From contig CM067315.1 in NCBI GenBank assembly GCA_034231615.1, positions 34,303,156-34,367,155 on the forward strand: a stretch of DNA of 64,000 nucleotides, given 5' to 3'. Under the pieces are notes generated by a model that did not search any database, had not been told where the DNA came from, and saw only the letters and a program-made list of their open reading frames with translations. The translations under genes were made by a program, and so were the position numbers. Origin of the DNA: Meghimatium bilineatum. Taxonomy: Eukaryota; Mollusca; Gastropoda; Stylommatophora; Philomycidae. Positions 23,870-34,825 of the stretch are shown here, in pieces (the stretch's first letter is position 1; each line of letters starts with the position of its first letter).

Positions 23870-25362
23870 AGTGTAATCCATTTTTACTAAACGAGCTACT
23901 CCCAGAGAGTCAGTGCGGTTTTCGTGCATGTCGTGGTACAGTTGATATGATATTCTCTGCACGACAAATTCAGGAAAAGTCACAAGAGCAACATAGTGAA
24001 CTCTTAGCAACATTTGTGGACTTAACTAAAGCATTCGATACCGTTAACAGAGAAGGACTGTGGAAGGTGCTTACAAAGTTCGGATGCCCCCCAAAACTTG
24101 TCACTGTGATACGACAATTTCATGACGGTATGATGGCTAGTGTTATCTGCGACGGGGGAGTATCTCCTGCATTCCCTGTCACAAATGGTGTAAAGCAGGG
24201 ATGTGTGCTGGCCCTTACTCTTTTCAGCCTGTTATTTACGGCCATCTTAACGGAAACACACCATAGTAATGAAACAGCAGGCATAATGATCAATTACAGA
24301 ACGGGTGGTGGTCTTTTCAATTTACGTCATCTAAAAGCAAACACGAAAACTAAATCTAGTACTGTTAGAGAATTACTTTATGCTGACGACTGTGCATTGT
24401 ATGCTGACTCTGTCGTAAACATGCAGAGCACCATAGACCGCAAAAAAACAGAAGTCATGCACCAAGCAACATCAAATAGCCAACATACTGCTACTTCCAT
24501 CATCGTCAATCAGGAAAAACTGCAGGTAGTCGACAATTTTACTTACCTTGGAAGCACTCTCTCTCGCGATGTCAACATTGATGTGGAAATTAACAATAGA
24601 CTGACAAAAGCTAGTGCTGTATTTGGCAGATTACGCAAAAATGTATGGGACAGAAGAGGTATAAGAACAACCACCAACTACAAGTATATCATGCTGCTGT
24701 TATACCAACCTTACTATACGCCTGCGAAACGTGGACAGTGTATGCTAGACATGCAAGAAAGTTAAATCATTTCCATCTTACCTGCCTACGTAAATTACTA
24801 AACATCCATTGGTGGGACAAAGTACCAGACTACGAGGTCTTGGAAAAATCAACCTCAATAAGCATCCACACAATACTTATGAAGGCGCAGGCACGCTGGG
24901 CAGCCCATCTTGTGCGTATGGAGAACTCGCGTTTGCCAAAACAAATATATTATGGAGAACTCAAGGCAGGATTTCGAAAAGCTGGTGGACAGAAAAGGCG
25001 TTTCAAAGACACGCTCAAGTCATCCTTGAAACATCTTAACATTGACGTAGGCGCTTGGGAGAGCCTCGCTCAGGATAGAACAGCATGGCGTTACAGTATT
25101 AGAACGGGAGCACTAGCGGCGGAAGAATTCAGACAAGAAACTGCAAGACAGAAGCGGACACGTAAAAAAGAAAAAAACATCTCAACCTCACACAGATACC
25201 TTCTATTGTTGTCAATTCTGTAAAAGAACATTTTGTGCGCGCATTGGACTTGCTAGTCATTTAAAAACGCACTATTAACTTTATTATTGTATTATTTATT
25301 GTTATTATTATTATGGTTGAGTTGTTGGTCATCGTCGATCACGACGGACGAACATAATCATC
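23870..25362 (+). mobile_element. Non-LTR retrotransposon, 5' truncated, most complete RT copy in the window
   Basis: From about 23888 the frame reads LLPESQCGFRACRGTVDM, then FVDLTKAFDTVNREGLWKV (block A, catalytic Asp), GVKQGCVLALTLFSLLF (block B) and ELLYADDCALYADSV (block C, YADD). A segment between the YADD block and KKTEVMHQA is missing, and a frameshift near 24690 moves the rest into another frame: YACETWTVYARHARKLNHF through GGQKRRFKDTLKSSLK to about 25160. The 3' region encodes a C2H2-like finger (CQFCKRTFCARIGL), and the end has an ATC/AAT-rich tail. The intact portions are little eroded, so the copy is fairly young. The same 3' end occurs at 44490-45085. Confidence 0.9.
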
Positions 25363-25445
25363 AATCCATTTTTAATTAATTTCACCATATTCATAATCTT
25401 ACATTGTTTATTTTCGAGCTAATTTCTTGTGTCATGTCACTCACA

Positions 25446-26160
25446 AAGTAGCTTCAAAAAGTTCCCAGAATATTTGACTGATGTTTGAATGAAAGATGAT
25501 GCTATGACGATTACATGTTTATATGTTGTTAATGACGTTGACGCGAGGAAATGGCTGACGTGACCTTCACATGTACTCTCCAAGAGACGATACAGATGGC
25601 TGTGTTGTGCTAGTTGTATCATCGTTGAAAATGTCATTGATTGAACAACGTAATATCAAATTATTATGTGTTTTGCTTGAGAAGTCACCCGCAGGGACAC
25701 TAACATTGATTAATAAATCATATATTCGTCGCCTACGAGATGCAATAAGAAAAAAAAACGATTTACAAAAATGGAGAGCAAACAATCGGATTATGCTGCA
25801 TGACAATGCACACATCGATTCCTTCTGGAAAAGCAGTCTCTCGCAATGCACAATTTGTTTACCTTGGAACAGTCTTTGTTATCTTCCGACCTTGCACCAC
25901 CTGATTGTTTCTTCGTCCATGGACTGCAACACTGAATGAACAGCGATTTAAAGATGTAGATGACGTTATACCCAATACGACAAAACAGTCGAGAGGTGTC
26001 AAAGAATGAGTTCCACGAATGGTTCCAGCAGCTGTATGCACGTTGGTAAAAGTGTGAAGTTGCCGAAGGGAATTACTTGGAAGGAAATTTAGTGTAGACA
26101 ATTATATTGTTACTTATTTCTATCTAATCTGCTAATTCTGGGAACTATTTGAAGCTACTT
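25446..26160 (+). mobile_element. mariner-like transposon, internally deleted, pseudo
   Basis: Inverted ends: AAGTAGCTTCAAAAAGTTCC at the left and, as inverted copy, AAGTAGCTTCAAATAGTTCC at the right, continuing CAGAAT. The interior carries mariner transposase pieces in broken frames: LHDNAHIDSFW (the HDNA motif), a SSDLAPPDCFF piece matching the SPDLAPxDxxxF signature, and EFHEWFQQLYARW near the C-terminus. The region between the N-terminal domain and HDNA is mostly deleted, and stops interrupt the rest. Confidence 0.85.
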
Positions 26161-26274
26161 CGTATATCCTTTGTCCTTTCATCTTTGCTAAATTGTTGGA
26201 CAGCAACCATACGTCGACTGTAACATCCAGGGCATTGTGTCTCAACGGAACCATCTACGACTATGTTGCGTTTT

Positions 26275-26476
26275 AATTAAATTAAGTTAATCGTCAATTT
26301 TACAGTTCTGTGGACTCATTCTATCATCCTTCAAAACTGAGGATATATTTTTTTTCCCATGATTTTCATTAGTCGCTTTGTGTCGACAGCGAATAAAAAT
26401 AACAGGAAAAAATCAGATTTCGTTACTTTTGAAAGATGAAACCAAGTCCACGTGACTGTTTAATTGACAAGGGGCT
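26275..26476 (+). mobile_element. Unclassified MITE, copy 2 (right TIR intact)
   Basis: Homologous to 23621-23800: CGTCAATTTTACAGTTCTGT, ATCCTTCAAAACTGAGG, TTCGTTACTTTTGAAAGATG, and the right end TTAATTGACAAGGGGCT. The right end is the inverted form of the left end of copy 1. Confidence 0.6.
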
Positions 26477-26539
26477 AGGTTTGTGGCTGTCAGGTATTAA
26501 GTAACTCCTTTTTTTATCTGGCGTTGTGTCTAACGACTG

Positions 26540-26720
26540 CTTCATTATCATCATCATCATGATTAATCCCATAACCATTCGGGGTTATACAACTCTCGAA
26601 ATATCAACACAAAAATACCACAATGTTGCTCTATTTTCCGTGTTGTTACTGCGGCACTCTCAATCTTGTCAGATATCCTCTGACAGTTTGTTTATTTATA
26701 CTTGTGCTCTAGCCGCTACC
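26540..26720 (-). mobile_element. RTE-like 3' end fragment
   Basis: A (ATC)n tail at about 26545-26560 is followed by TTAATCCCATAACCATTCGG, the family 3' end also seen at 1357 and 8632. The rest is too diverged to read as protein. Confidence 0.5.
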
Positions 26721-26902
26721 TAACATTGTTTTCGTTGTCTATTTGTTTTATTTCCCATTTTCACTAACTATAGGTTTATTATTATATCACACTTCCCCTA
26801 TATCTCACCTCCAGCCAAGTCTGTTGATGCACAGAGACGGGTTGGTGAGACTATCTCTGTGAATTTGTAATAATTTAATTATTGTGTGTTTCTGTTTCCA
26901 GT

Positions 26903-27055
26903 ATACCGCCGAAGACGGATGTGTTGGGCCATTTGGCGCAAATAAAACGGCAACACAACGCATTTCCATTCTCTGGACTATATTCACCTGGAAATCTTGT
27001 AGGACCATTGTCCTGTTGCAAGAGAAATCCGGCGGGAGTTTGAGAATGAACGCTA
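26903..27055 (-). mobile_element. Family B dispersed repeat, minus copy
   Basis: The reverse complement shows CTCAAACTCCCGCCGGATTT, AGAATGGAAATGCGTTGTG and ACACATCCGTCTTCGGCGG, collinear with the copy at 21998-22155. Confidence 0.7.
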
Positions 27056-27189
27056 AAGAAAAGAAAGGAAAAGTTTCCAGTTTCTATTCGTTTATTGATA
27101 ATGTCCCTGTTGGACTGCAACACACAACAAAATTCTTGTTCTTTTATTTCTTTCTTTTTTTCCATTGGATTTACTATTTGGTGGTTAGA

Positions 27190-27585
27190 TTATCTAGTAA
27201 CAATATCACAATAATATAGTAATTTATCTCTCTATACTCTGTAACAATAGCACAATAATATAGTAATTTATCTCGCTATACTCTGTAACAATATCACAAT
27301 AATGTAATTTATCTCTCTATACTCTGTAACAATATCACAATAATATAGTAATTTATCTCTCTATACTCTGTAACAATATCACAATAATATAGTAATTTAT
27401 CTCTCTATACTCTGTAACAATATCACAATAATATATAATTTATCTCTCTATACTCTGTAACAATATCACAATAATATAGTAATTGATCTCTCTATACTCT
27501 GTAACAATAGCACAATAATATATCCCTCTATACACAGTAACAATAGCACAATACTATAGTATTTATCCCTCTATACACAGTTTGG
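27190..27585. repeat. ~44-bp minisatellite
   Basis: Nine copies of GTAACAATATCACAATAATA followed by TAGTAATTTATCTCTCTATACTCT. The last copies are shortened. Confidence 0.93.
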
Positions 27586-27599
27586 TTTTTAAGAATCAA

Positions 27600-28020
27600 G
27601 AAACTTGATCATCCTGTCCAATCTTTAATATTATCAATCCATACTTTTCTATGTTCCCGTCGTCTTCTCCCACACTCCTTGAGACAGCCTTAGACAGGGA
27701 GATCACATCTCATCAAGTAACAAAACCACACCAGTTTTCGACGTGTCTTTTCCCACACTCAATTGCCCCCTTGGTCATCATGTGCCCAATGGCGTTGCGT
27801 GGGTCAATGGCGCCCGGGCGGAATCATAATTGTCCGCCCTTGTGACATTAAAAAAATGTCAGTGATTGTGAAAGACTGGACGAAAATAAATTTACCGCCC
27901 TCCCGATGATGCCGCCCGGGGCGGTCCGCACCTCCGCCCCCCCCCCCTCGCTACGCCACTGCATGTGCCAAAACCAAACACTTTTGCGACGTCATATCAC
28001 CATTGTCATGATGTATTCTT
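27600..28020 (-). mobile_element. RTE-like retrotransposon fragment split by a hAT MITE
   Basis: CTGTCCAATCTTTAATATTA and TCAATCCATACTTTTCTATG match the 3' region of the family at 43165. The fragment is interrupted at 27787-27961 by a MITE with a perfect target duplication, and its sequence resumes on the far side. Confidence 0.55.
27787..27961. mobile_element. hAT-type MITE with perfect 8-bp target duplication
   Basis: The left end is CAATGGCGTTGCGTGGG and the right end is CTCGCTACGCCACTG, inverted with a few changes. The 8-mer CATGTGCC is present on both sides (27779-27786 and 27962-27969). The 175-bp interior is GC-rich and non-coding. The perfect duplication suggests a comparatively recent insertion. 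Confidence 0.9.
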
Positions 28021-28079
28021 GTTGACCCACAGGAACATTTATTTCGTTTCTCACAAATAAATTAAATTTATCTCCTTTA

Positions 28080-28625
28080 TAATGGATTATCAATACCCAT
28101 CATCATCATAAGATAGCATATTATGGACAAGATGTAGCAACTATCACAGTCTTTTGAAACTCCTACGGATCTTGAGCCAATGTTCCTTCTTCTGTGAGTG
28201 TCATGTTTAGGTGGTCTTTGACATCTTCCGTCCATCTTCCCCGTTACCGACCTCTCTTTCGTTGTCGTAGCATCATCCCCTCCATTTCGGTCTTTTCTAG
28301 ACTGTTGCAACGTTTGGTATGATCAAAATATCGTAATCTTCAAGTGAGAACCTTGCTGTTTAGCCAATTTTCTTTTACTTATCTCAGAATTTTCCTATAT
28401 TGTCGATCTTTAAGTTGTTGGCATTCTGAAGTTTTATTCTGTATCAGTTTTCAAGAACCGGTATCCTTCTTTCATACCAGTTGTAATCGTTCCACTCTCA
28501 CATCCGTACAAACGAATAGGTATTATTACAGATTTACATAGATTGATCCTTACTACGTATTCCGTTTTTCTATATGGTGTTCAATCTGAACTTTGCAGCC
28601 CATGTCAATTTAAGTCTTGTCTTCT
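28080..28625 (-). mobile_element. Non-LTR retrotransposon RT C-terminus, decayed
   Basis: The minus strand reads pieces such as IRLYGCESGTITTGMKEGY and, downstream, ATTTKERSVTGKMDGRCQRP. An (ATG)n/(CAT)n tail at 28095-28110 marks the 3' end. Stops and shifts are frequent. Confidence 0.7.
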
Positions 28626-28722
28626 TCTTCTACTCTTGATGCGTTCGTTCTGAAACACCTATAGAAACCCCATAAAGTTTAATTACTGTACTTTTTCTCG
28701 TTATGAAATTGTGTTGCTTCTG

Positions 28723-28905
28723 TGATAAAGGTCGCATCTCCTTGTGTGATAAAGGTCGCATCTCCTTGTGTGATAAAGGTCGCATCTCCTTGTGTGATAA
28801 AGGTCGCATCTCCTTGTGTGATAAAGGTCGCATCTCCTTGTGTGATAAAGGTCGCATCTCCTTCTGTGATAAAGGTCGCATCTCCTTGTGTGATAAAGGC
28901 GACAT
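28723..28905. repeat. 24-bp minisatellite, in-frame on several frames
   Basis: About 7.5 near-identical copies of GGTCGCATCTCCTTGTGTGA plus TAAA. Because 24 is a multiple of three, frames on both strands stay open for 60 to 117 codons. These are not gene evidence. Confidence 0.96.
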
Positions 28906-28974
28906 GACTTTGCGTGTCACCACGACATGTAAAGGGTGGACTTGTAATGTAGCCTCCAAAATTAAAAGTACCTA

Positions 28975-29200
28975 GTCTCTTATCGAGAGTAGAACTCTGG
29001 TCCTCACGTTTGTGAGACAGTTGCTCTAACATTTAAGGTCTTGCACCAGAGTAAAAGAGAATACTATAGCATCATCGAGTGATATGTTCACAACGAAAGT
29101 TGAAAACTACAACATCAAGTGATATATTCACTCACAACGAAAGTTGAATACAACAACATCAAGTGATATATTCACTCACAACGAAAGTTGAATACAACGG
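28975..29200. repeat. Decayed tRNA-like SINE head and a ~44-bp tandem repeat
   Basis: Positions 28975-29050, in reverse complement, resemble the family D SINE head (TTAGAGCAACTGTCTCACAA, then CGTGAGGACC). Positions 29060-29200 hold three copies of CATCAAGTGATATATTCACT followed by CACAACGAAAGTTGAATACAA. Confidence 0.65.
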
Positions 29201-29204
29201 ATCT

Positions 29205-29880
29205 CCACCTTAATATGTCTTTTGCCTTGGTGGTGCACTTTGCTAGACTGTATGCTGTTCATCTTGTGACGTTACGCACCCACTTGCATCTCTACCTACC
29301 TCATAACATCCCACAACAAAAAATGAGTTTAAATCCCATATTTATCTATTCTATTTCTATCCTATGTATTCTAACTATTATATCTCTCTATCTGTCTATT
29401 CTATTTATCTATGTTCATTAGGCGTCAAATACAGTGCATGTGGCAGAAACCAGTGATTTCCAGTTCAAACAATGTACATAGGGCAGAAACCAGTGCTTTC
29501 CAGTTCAAACAATGTACATAGGGCAGAAACCAGTGATTTCCAGTTCGAACACTGGGAGGCTACTTTAATTCTTATCAGTTGTTAAGACCCATTGTCTCAA
29601 TATCAGGGCCGGCCCTAACAATTGAGGGGCCCAATGCGAAACGGATTGCGCGGGGCCCAGTCTGAGTAGGGAAGAGGATAATAAAATAAATTCTAATATG
29701 AATTTAAGGGCCTATGAAGTGCGGGGCCCACTGCGGCCGCATAGGTTGCAATGGCCTAAGACCGGCCCTGCTCAATGTGATGGTTGTTCTGCAAAGAACC
29801 TCTCGTGGTCTTCCTCTTTTGTCATATGGTACCAATGTTACTGCTTCTTGTGGCAGTGTTTTTATTCAATCATATTCAAA
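29205..29880 (-). mobile_element. Non-LTR retrotransposon fragments with a local repeat and a nested hAT MITE
   Basis: Positions 29205-29340 match 38680-38780 (TTTGCTAGACTGTATGC, CACTTGCATCTCTACCTACC). Positions 29430-29880 match 43890-44070 of another fragment (CAGTGATTTCCAGTTC, GATGGTTGTTCTGC, TTGTGGCAGT). A 40-bp block (GGGCAGAAACCAGTGATTTC) is tandemly triplicated at 29430-29545, and a hAT MITE sits at 29604-29770. Confidence 0.6.
29604..29770. mobile_element. hAT-type MITE, 167 bp
   Basis: TIRs are CAGGGCCGGCCCTAA at the left and AAGACCGGCCCTG at the right. The flanking octamers CTCAATAT (29596-29603) and CTCAATGT (29771-29778) make an 8-bp target duplication with one change. The undisrupted version of the host sequence is visible at 43970-43990. 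Confidence 0.88.
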
Positions 29881-30821
29881 GTAGCGTACATACCCAATAT
29901 AAATACACCACTTTCTTCTTATTGTTGTAGAAACATGTTGCTGTTTGTTGTCTTCTCTTATTTGCTTGTTTGAATTGAATTCTTCCCAATCAATATTTTA
30001 AAGTTTTCTAAGACATTTATTTTCAAATGAATGTAATTTCCTCTCCAGTTTTGCTATTTTCCACCTTTCGCAACTTTCGTTAATACAAAAATTACCTTGA
30101 AGTTGAACTCTATTAACCTAATATATATCTATTTTCACTTTTATATGCTGTATATATTCGTATTTCGCTCCGAGGACATATAACATGTTCTTCGTTTCTC
30201 TTTCTCCATTCATTTCCATCACGTTTCAAAAACGCTAAGGGCGAATAATTCCCATTTCCTCATTTGTTCTATTACAACTGCTCTCCCTTGCTTTGGAATT
30301 GTTCTGATATTGTAGCAGCCAAAAATGGAAGCATTTGAAAGGAGAAAAGTAAGTGGAATACTCGTTTCATAACAATAATGCGTCATACTTCTCCCCTCTA
30401 TTAGAACCTTCTTCTCTTCAGGATTATTGGGCTCAATTTTCTTTCTGTTCTTTTTGAGCATTTTTATTTAATACATATAGATTTTGATGGTCTACTGTTG
30501 AGGTGATCCAAATAATAAGTTACAAGTGCAACTAAACTATAATCTTACTTTAATATATATATATATATATCGTCATTCCACATGTGCTATTACGCGTCAA
30601 GAGGTGGGGGGGGGGGGGGAGTGTTAGAGTTTCTGTCTTTGGCTATTTGGGTCGCACTGGCCATGGTCAGCCCTTGTCTCTTTAAGGTTTCGGCGATTAT
30701 AATCAGACTTAGTATGTGAAATACGATTAAAGTAGAAAATTTACTTTATTATCTTCTAAAGATTAAAATTCTAGATTGAAGACTAAAGTAGATTTTCTAC
30801 CTTTCTGTAACATTTAGTAAC

Positions 30822-30905
30822 ATACAAAATCATGACCCTCTACAGTATCAGACCTATTGGTTAATTGAAAATGCTTCCTTATAACTTATTTGACTATACC
30901 CTTGC
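30822..30905 (+). repeat. ~85-bp segment duplicated at 32424-32515
   Basis: AATCATGACCCTCTACAGTA, TCAGACCTATTGGTTAATTG and ACTTATTTGACTATAC recur in the same order and strand at 32424-32515. The pair brackets 1.5 kb containing an RT fragment and a SINE. Confidence 0.8.
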
Positions 30906-30924
30906 TTTTTCAATGGATGTCACA

Positions 30925-31055
30925 TGTGATTGTAATCTGACTTACTATGTGAAATAAGATGATTTCTATGATTGTAATCTGACTTACTATGTGAAATACG
31001 ATGATTTCTATGACTGTAATCCGACTTACTATGTGAAATAAGATGGTTTCTCGGG
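30925..31055. repeat. 43-bp tandem repeat
   Basis: Three copies of GATTGTAATCTGACTTACTA followed by TGTGAAATACGATGATTTCTAT. A single diverged copy lies at 30695. The stretch 29880-30690 before it is AT-rich with an (AT)n and a poly-G tract at 30605-30620, and I see no gene there. Confidence 0.85.
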
Positions 31056-31079
31056 AGCTCTATTTTATGCCCAGAAGAC

Positions 31080-31530
31080 TAACTCTCAGCGATGTACAAT
31101 ATTTTAAGAAGAACTCTCCTACTTAGTGTGGGGAAAATCTAGGGATTTTGTAGATTTTCTACATTTCTGTAACATTTAGAGTTGGAACCATTAGAAATCA
31201 ATATATCAGGGAAAGAATATGTATAATATCTTGTACAGATTACATAGAGAGAGAACAGATCAAGTGGTTTGGCCACATTATGAGAATGCATCACGAAAAG
31301 TTGCCCGTACAAGCATATAACCAAATGAGATCAGGGTATAACGCCAGAGGAAGACCACGGAAAAGATGGATAGATAACGTATAGACATCCTGTACAGACA
31401 CGGTCATAGCACAGCCGAGGCTACACATCTGGCGATAGAACACAAGCTCGAGCTCCAATCACCCCTACGCTTAACGGCAAGAGTGGATCATAAACCACCT
31501 GGGGAAAGACAATAGACAATAGATAGATAG
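31080..31530 (+). mobile_element. Non-LTR retrotransposon RT C-terminal fragment
   Basis: Broken frames read EREQIKWFGHIMRMHHEKLP followed by NARGRPRKRWIDNV, the typical end of LINE RT ORFs. The fragment ends near 31530 in an (ATAG)n tail. Confidence 0.75.
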
Positions 31531-32030
31531 ACCATTAGATTCAGTTCCCTTAGTAGCCAACATGCATTCTTCTCCATAAAAGGGGATTCTCTAATTTTGC
31601 AGAACTAAAATGTTTGCGTAATTCTAGGCTCCATTATTATCTCTTTGGGAATTGGCACACCTGCACTGCGTTTTTATTTATACACCACATTCCATGAGCC
31701 ACTCGATCGTAGCCGGGAAACTACATAAAAATTGGCAGCTGGGATCATGGTCAGGGCTGGAGTCCTCGGGTTCTCCAAAAGTAATTTTCAATGCTGGGTT
31801 CTTTGAGTGCTGAACCAAAATGGGAGATGTACTTGTTCATATGAAACGATGTGTGGCTTCCACTGGAGGAAAACCTTTACTATATCGACATGTCATTTAC
31901 TCCTAATTTACTTCTCTATAATATTTCACAGCCAGATTTGCAACTGGTAATGTGTAAGTTCTTATGAAAGCTAGATTTGATCGGTCAGTGTTAAAACCTT
32001 CAGACTTTTCACATGCGGATATCCTTGTAA

Positions 32031-32286
32031 GGAGCCGCGTAGCGCAGTGGTTAGCGCACTTGCTTCGCATATGATAGGTCCTGTGTTCATTTCCCAGTTG
32101 AGGAGGAAATGTTTTTCAGATCGCAACGGCTCCCGGGTCGACTCAGCTTTAAATTGGTTCCGGATTAATCCGAGAAGTTAAGACTTGATGGAGAGGAGAT
32201 GGCTACCACCCTCATATAGCAGAGCCACTGAAATGTGAGATAGCTAACATCACATACTCCTATGGCATTCATACATGATATGGGTT
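32031..32286 (+). mobile_element. tRNA-derived SINE, family A, plus copy
   Basis: The head begins GGAGCCGCGTAGCGCAGTGG (A-box in TAGCGCAGTGG, 32040-32050), with a B-box-like GTCCTGTGTTCATTTCC at about 32078-32095. The body continues TTTTTCAGATCGCAACGGCT, TTCCGGATTAATCC and TCATACATGATATGGGTTTA. It matches 6252-6497 over its whole length. The following 32520-33220 shows no gene. Confidence 0.82.
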
Positions 32287-33222
32287 TACATTAGTACACT
32301 ATCTTGTTATGATGAAGGCTAAATGAAAATAGGAGAATACGACATAAGAAACAATGATAAAAGACAGCAAGCCGGCAGAGAGGCCATGTGTCAGACGATA
32401 CCAAGTTACAGATTCTCAGAGAAAAATCATGACCTTCTACAGTATCAGACCTATTGGTTAATTGAAAATGCTTCCTTCCTTATAACTTATTTGACTATAC
32501 TTGATTTTTCAATGACTGGCACATACCATAGTGAAGAATGAAAACCACGGGAATGATCAAATGAGTCATTCAAAAAGACTGGATTTTCTAATAGCCAGTA
32601 GGTCTTAGATTGTAGACGGTTATGGTACAGATTTCTACAGATTTACATGATCTTACAACTAGTCTGTCAAGTTGGCTGGTCTTTGATTAATATGTACTTT
32701 TCAGTGGTGGGAATTACAAAGTATAAACAATAAAAAAAATCGAATCAGATCAATCAAGATGAATGAGGTAGATCGATTTTTTGTTTGCAGTTAAGGTCGC
32801 ATATACACTGAAGTACGGTCTTGTTTAGGAGCTTCAAATCAGGGTTGCCAAATACCAGAAGTTTATTTTCATCAAATCTCACGTAAAATATAAAATTGTC
32901 AAATTCTTAACTTTAGCACATTATCAAAATGAACGAAAATACAAAAATGACCAGAACATATATTCTATGTCCAGTGACATTTTAAAATGTCAAAATTTGT
33001 TAGAAATTTGTATGGGGTATTCATCTTGTGTCCTTTTTTTTTAATTAAAAAGATTTCCAATGTTAGATGCCACTAATTACAATAGTGCAATGGAGCACTG
33101 TCAATGTATATGCGAGTTTGAGTGCTACATTGTTATTATCTATGTAAACAGATAATCTTATAGTGTACTGGAGGATATTGTAATCTGGTTTCTGAGAGCA
33201 ATATTGCAACTAAGAAAAGTAA

Positions 33223-33393
33223 TGTAGTGGTCTTCTTACATTGAGCAGCGCGGTAGCCTAATTAATGTAGTGGTCTTCTTACATTGAGCAGCGCGGTAGC
33301 CTAATTAATGTAGTGGTCTTCTTACATTGAGCAGCGCGGTAGCCTAATTAATGTAGTGGTCTTCTTACATTGAGCAGCGCGGTAGCCTAATTA
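33223..33393. repeat. 43-bp minisatellite made from part of a SINE head
   Basis: Four copies of AATGTAGTGGTCTTCTTACA followed by TTGAGCAGCGCGGTAGCCTAATT. The GCGCGGTAGCCTAATT portion looks like the start of the tRNA-like unit at 33375-33460 (B-box CAGGTTCGAAACTACG at 33431-33446), so the array seems to be an amplified SINE 5' end. Confidence 0.8.
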
Positions 33394-33449
33394 ATAATGA
33401 ACTTTACTTACAATCACAAGGTTACAGCGTGCCAGGTTCGAAACTACGT

Positions 33450-33835
33450 CTGGACAAATAAATCCACGCGGGCGTGAAAGGAAACGAACAGGCCGACCAA
33501 CTAGCAAGTCTCGCCATCATAACAGATGGTTGGTCAGCCGATGGACCGAGAGGACATAAGCATATCTCCTTGTGAGTCAGCACAATCAGAGGGTTTTTGA
33601 GATAAACGAGCATGACTCAATATCGAGAAACCGCGAATTGAGAGTGAAGATGTGCGTGGCCCGTAGATAACACCTAACAAGGATTTCACAAAGAGCAGTG
33701 AACGAACATAGAACCGGAAACATCATCAGTTACACTCCGAAAGATTTACTGAAGCGGAGATATGAGCACCTATGGACAGATCTTGCGTGCAAGGAGAATA
33801 ATCTAATCAACAAACTGATACCTAAATAAATCCGG
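33450..33835 (+). mobile_element. RNase H C-terminus of a non-LTR retrotransposon, decayed
   Basis: A plus frame reads HAGVKGNEQADQLASLA, the GNExAD signature of RNase H, followed by ITDGWSADGP and further diverged sequence to about 33830. The same downstream sequence (TCACGATCAG-type, then TTACTGAAGCGG) recurs at 40300-40520, so both come from one family. Confidence 0.75.
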
Positions 33836-34124
33836 TTCATGATTTCTCGCCTCACACGATAGCTCCTTTAGTCGACCCAGCTGTAAATGGGTACCTGGAG
33901 CTTGAGTTAGGGAAGCTAAACACAGCTAGGAAGAGAACTGGCCAACCCACTTAATAGTTGATGTGGTTTAGTACGACGATCTATCTTGATTCTTGAAGGC
34001 AAGTTGCTGTCATGGGACCAACCCCAACCTCTTGGATGTTTAGTTAAAAGACATCATTATAACAATTAGATACAGTCAAGATGTATAGGGCATTTGATGA
34101 GAAGTTCTTCATTTACGTTACTTC

Positions 34125-34390
34125 TCCAACATAAGCAGATTAGCTAGATGTAGTTCAGAAAATGGAATGCGTTGTTTAACAGCTTTTACAATGGTTTACA
34201 GCTTGCGTGCGATATTTACACATTTCGGATTTAAACATCCGGCTCAGCACGGCTTATGGGTCAATTTGACGCTTTATATGATAGGGCAGTCAATTCCACA
34301 AAACTAACATCCTTATTCGGCTCTTACGACATGTATTTAAGGAAAGTGTTACTATTCTATCTTTCCTGTTGTGCCCTGCAACACACAATC
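34125..34390 (+). mobile_element. Family B dispersed repeat
   Basis: GATGTAGTTCAGAAAATGGA, AACATCCGGCTCAGCACGGC, TCTTACGACATG and GGAAAGTGTTACTATTCT are collinear with 18790-19045. The copy is diverged. Confidence 0.65.
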
Positions 34391-34514
34391 TATAACTATA
34401 CGAAGAAATATTGAGCATTTAGTGACCATCAAGAACGGATCATACATCCATGTTTGAATATATTTCTCAAAACAATTACTTAGTCTTAGACAACGAAGAC
34501 ACGGCACATGCTTA

Positions 34515-34825
34515 GGGGCTGTTCAGAAACTACGTCAACAATTGGAGGGTGGGGGTCTGTAAAAGTTTGACAGTTGTTGACATAGAGGGTGGGGGAGTGT
34601 GACAAATTTAACGTCATCAAAACGGTTTAACTTAAACACTAATTAAAGTATGTGATTTTGAAATTTTTTCCAAAAATCTGAAACAATGTCACATTTTCAT
34701 ACTTGTAAAAAAATTAACAAATTTGACATAATTTAGCTGGTGGTCTGGTCTCTAAGTCTTGACACAACCGATGAGGGAGTAAAAATTATTATCATAAAAA
34801 TTCTGACGTAATATCTGGAAACCCC
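34515..34825. mobile_element. DNA-transposon MITE with GGGG...CCCC ends
   Basis: The left end GGGGCTGTTCAGAAACTACG and the right end (inverted) GGGGTTTCCAGATATTACG both continue into TCA at matching positions. The interior holds a repeated GGAGGGTGGGGG block and no open frame. The terminal style resembles a widespread invertebrate MITE group whose superfamily I cannot fix here. Confidence 0.65.

Noticed and set aside
28630..29032. Open frames of 61 to 117 codons on both strands
   Set aside because: All come from the 24-bp minisatellite, whose length is a multiple of three.
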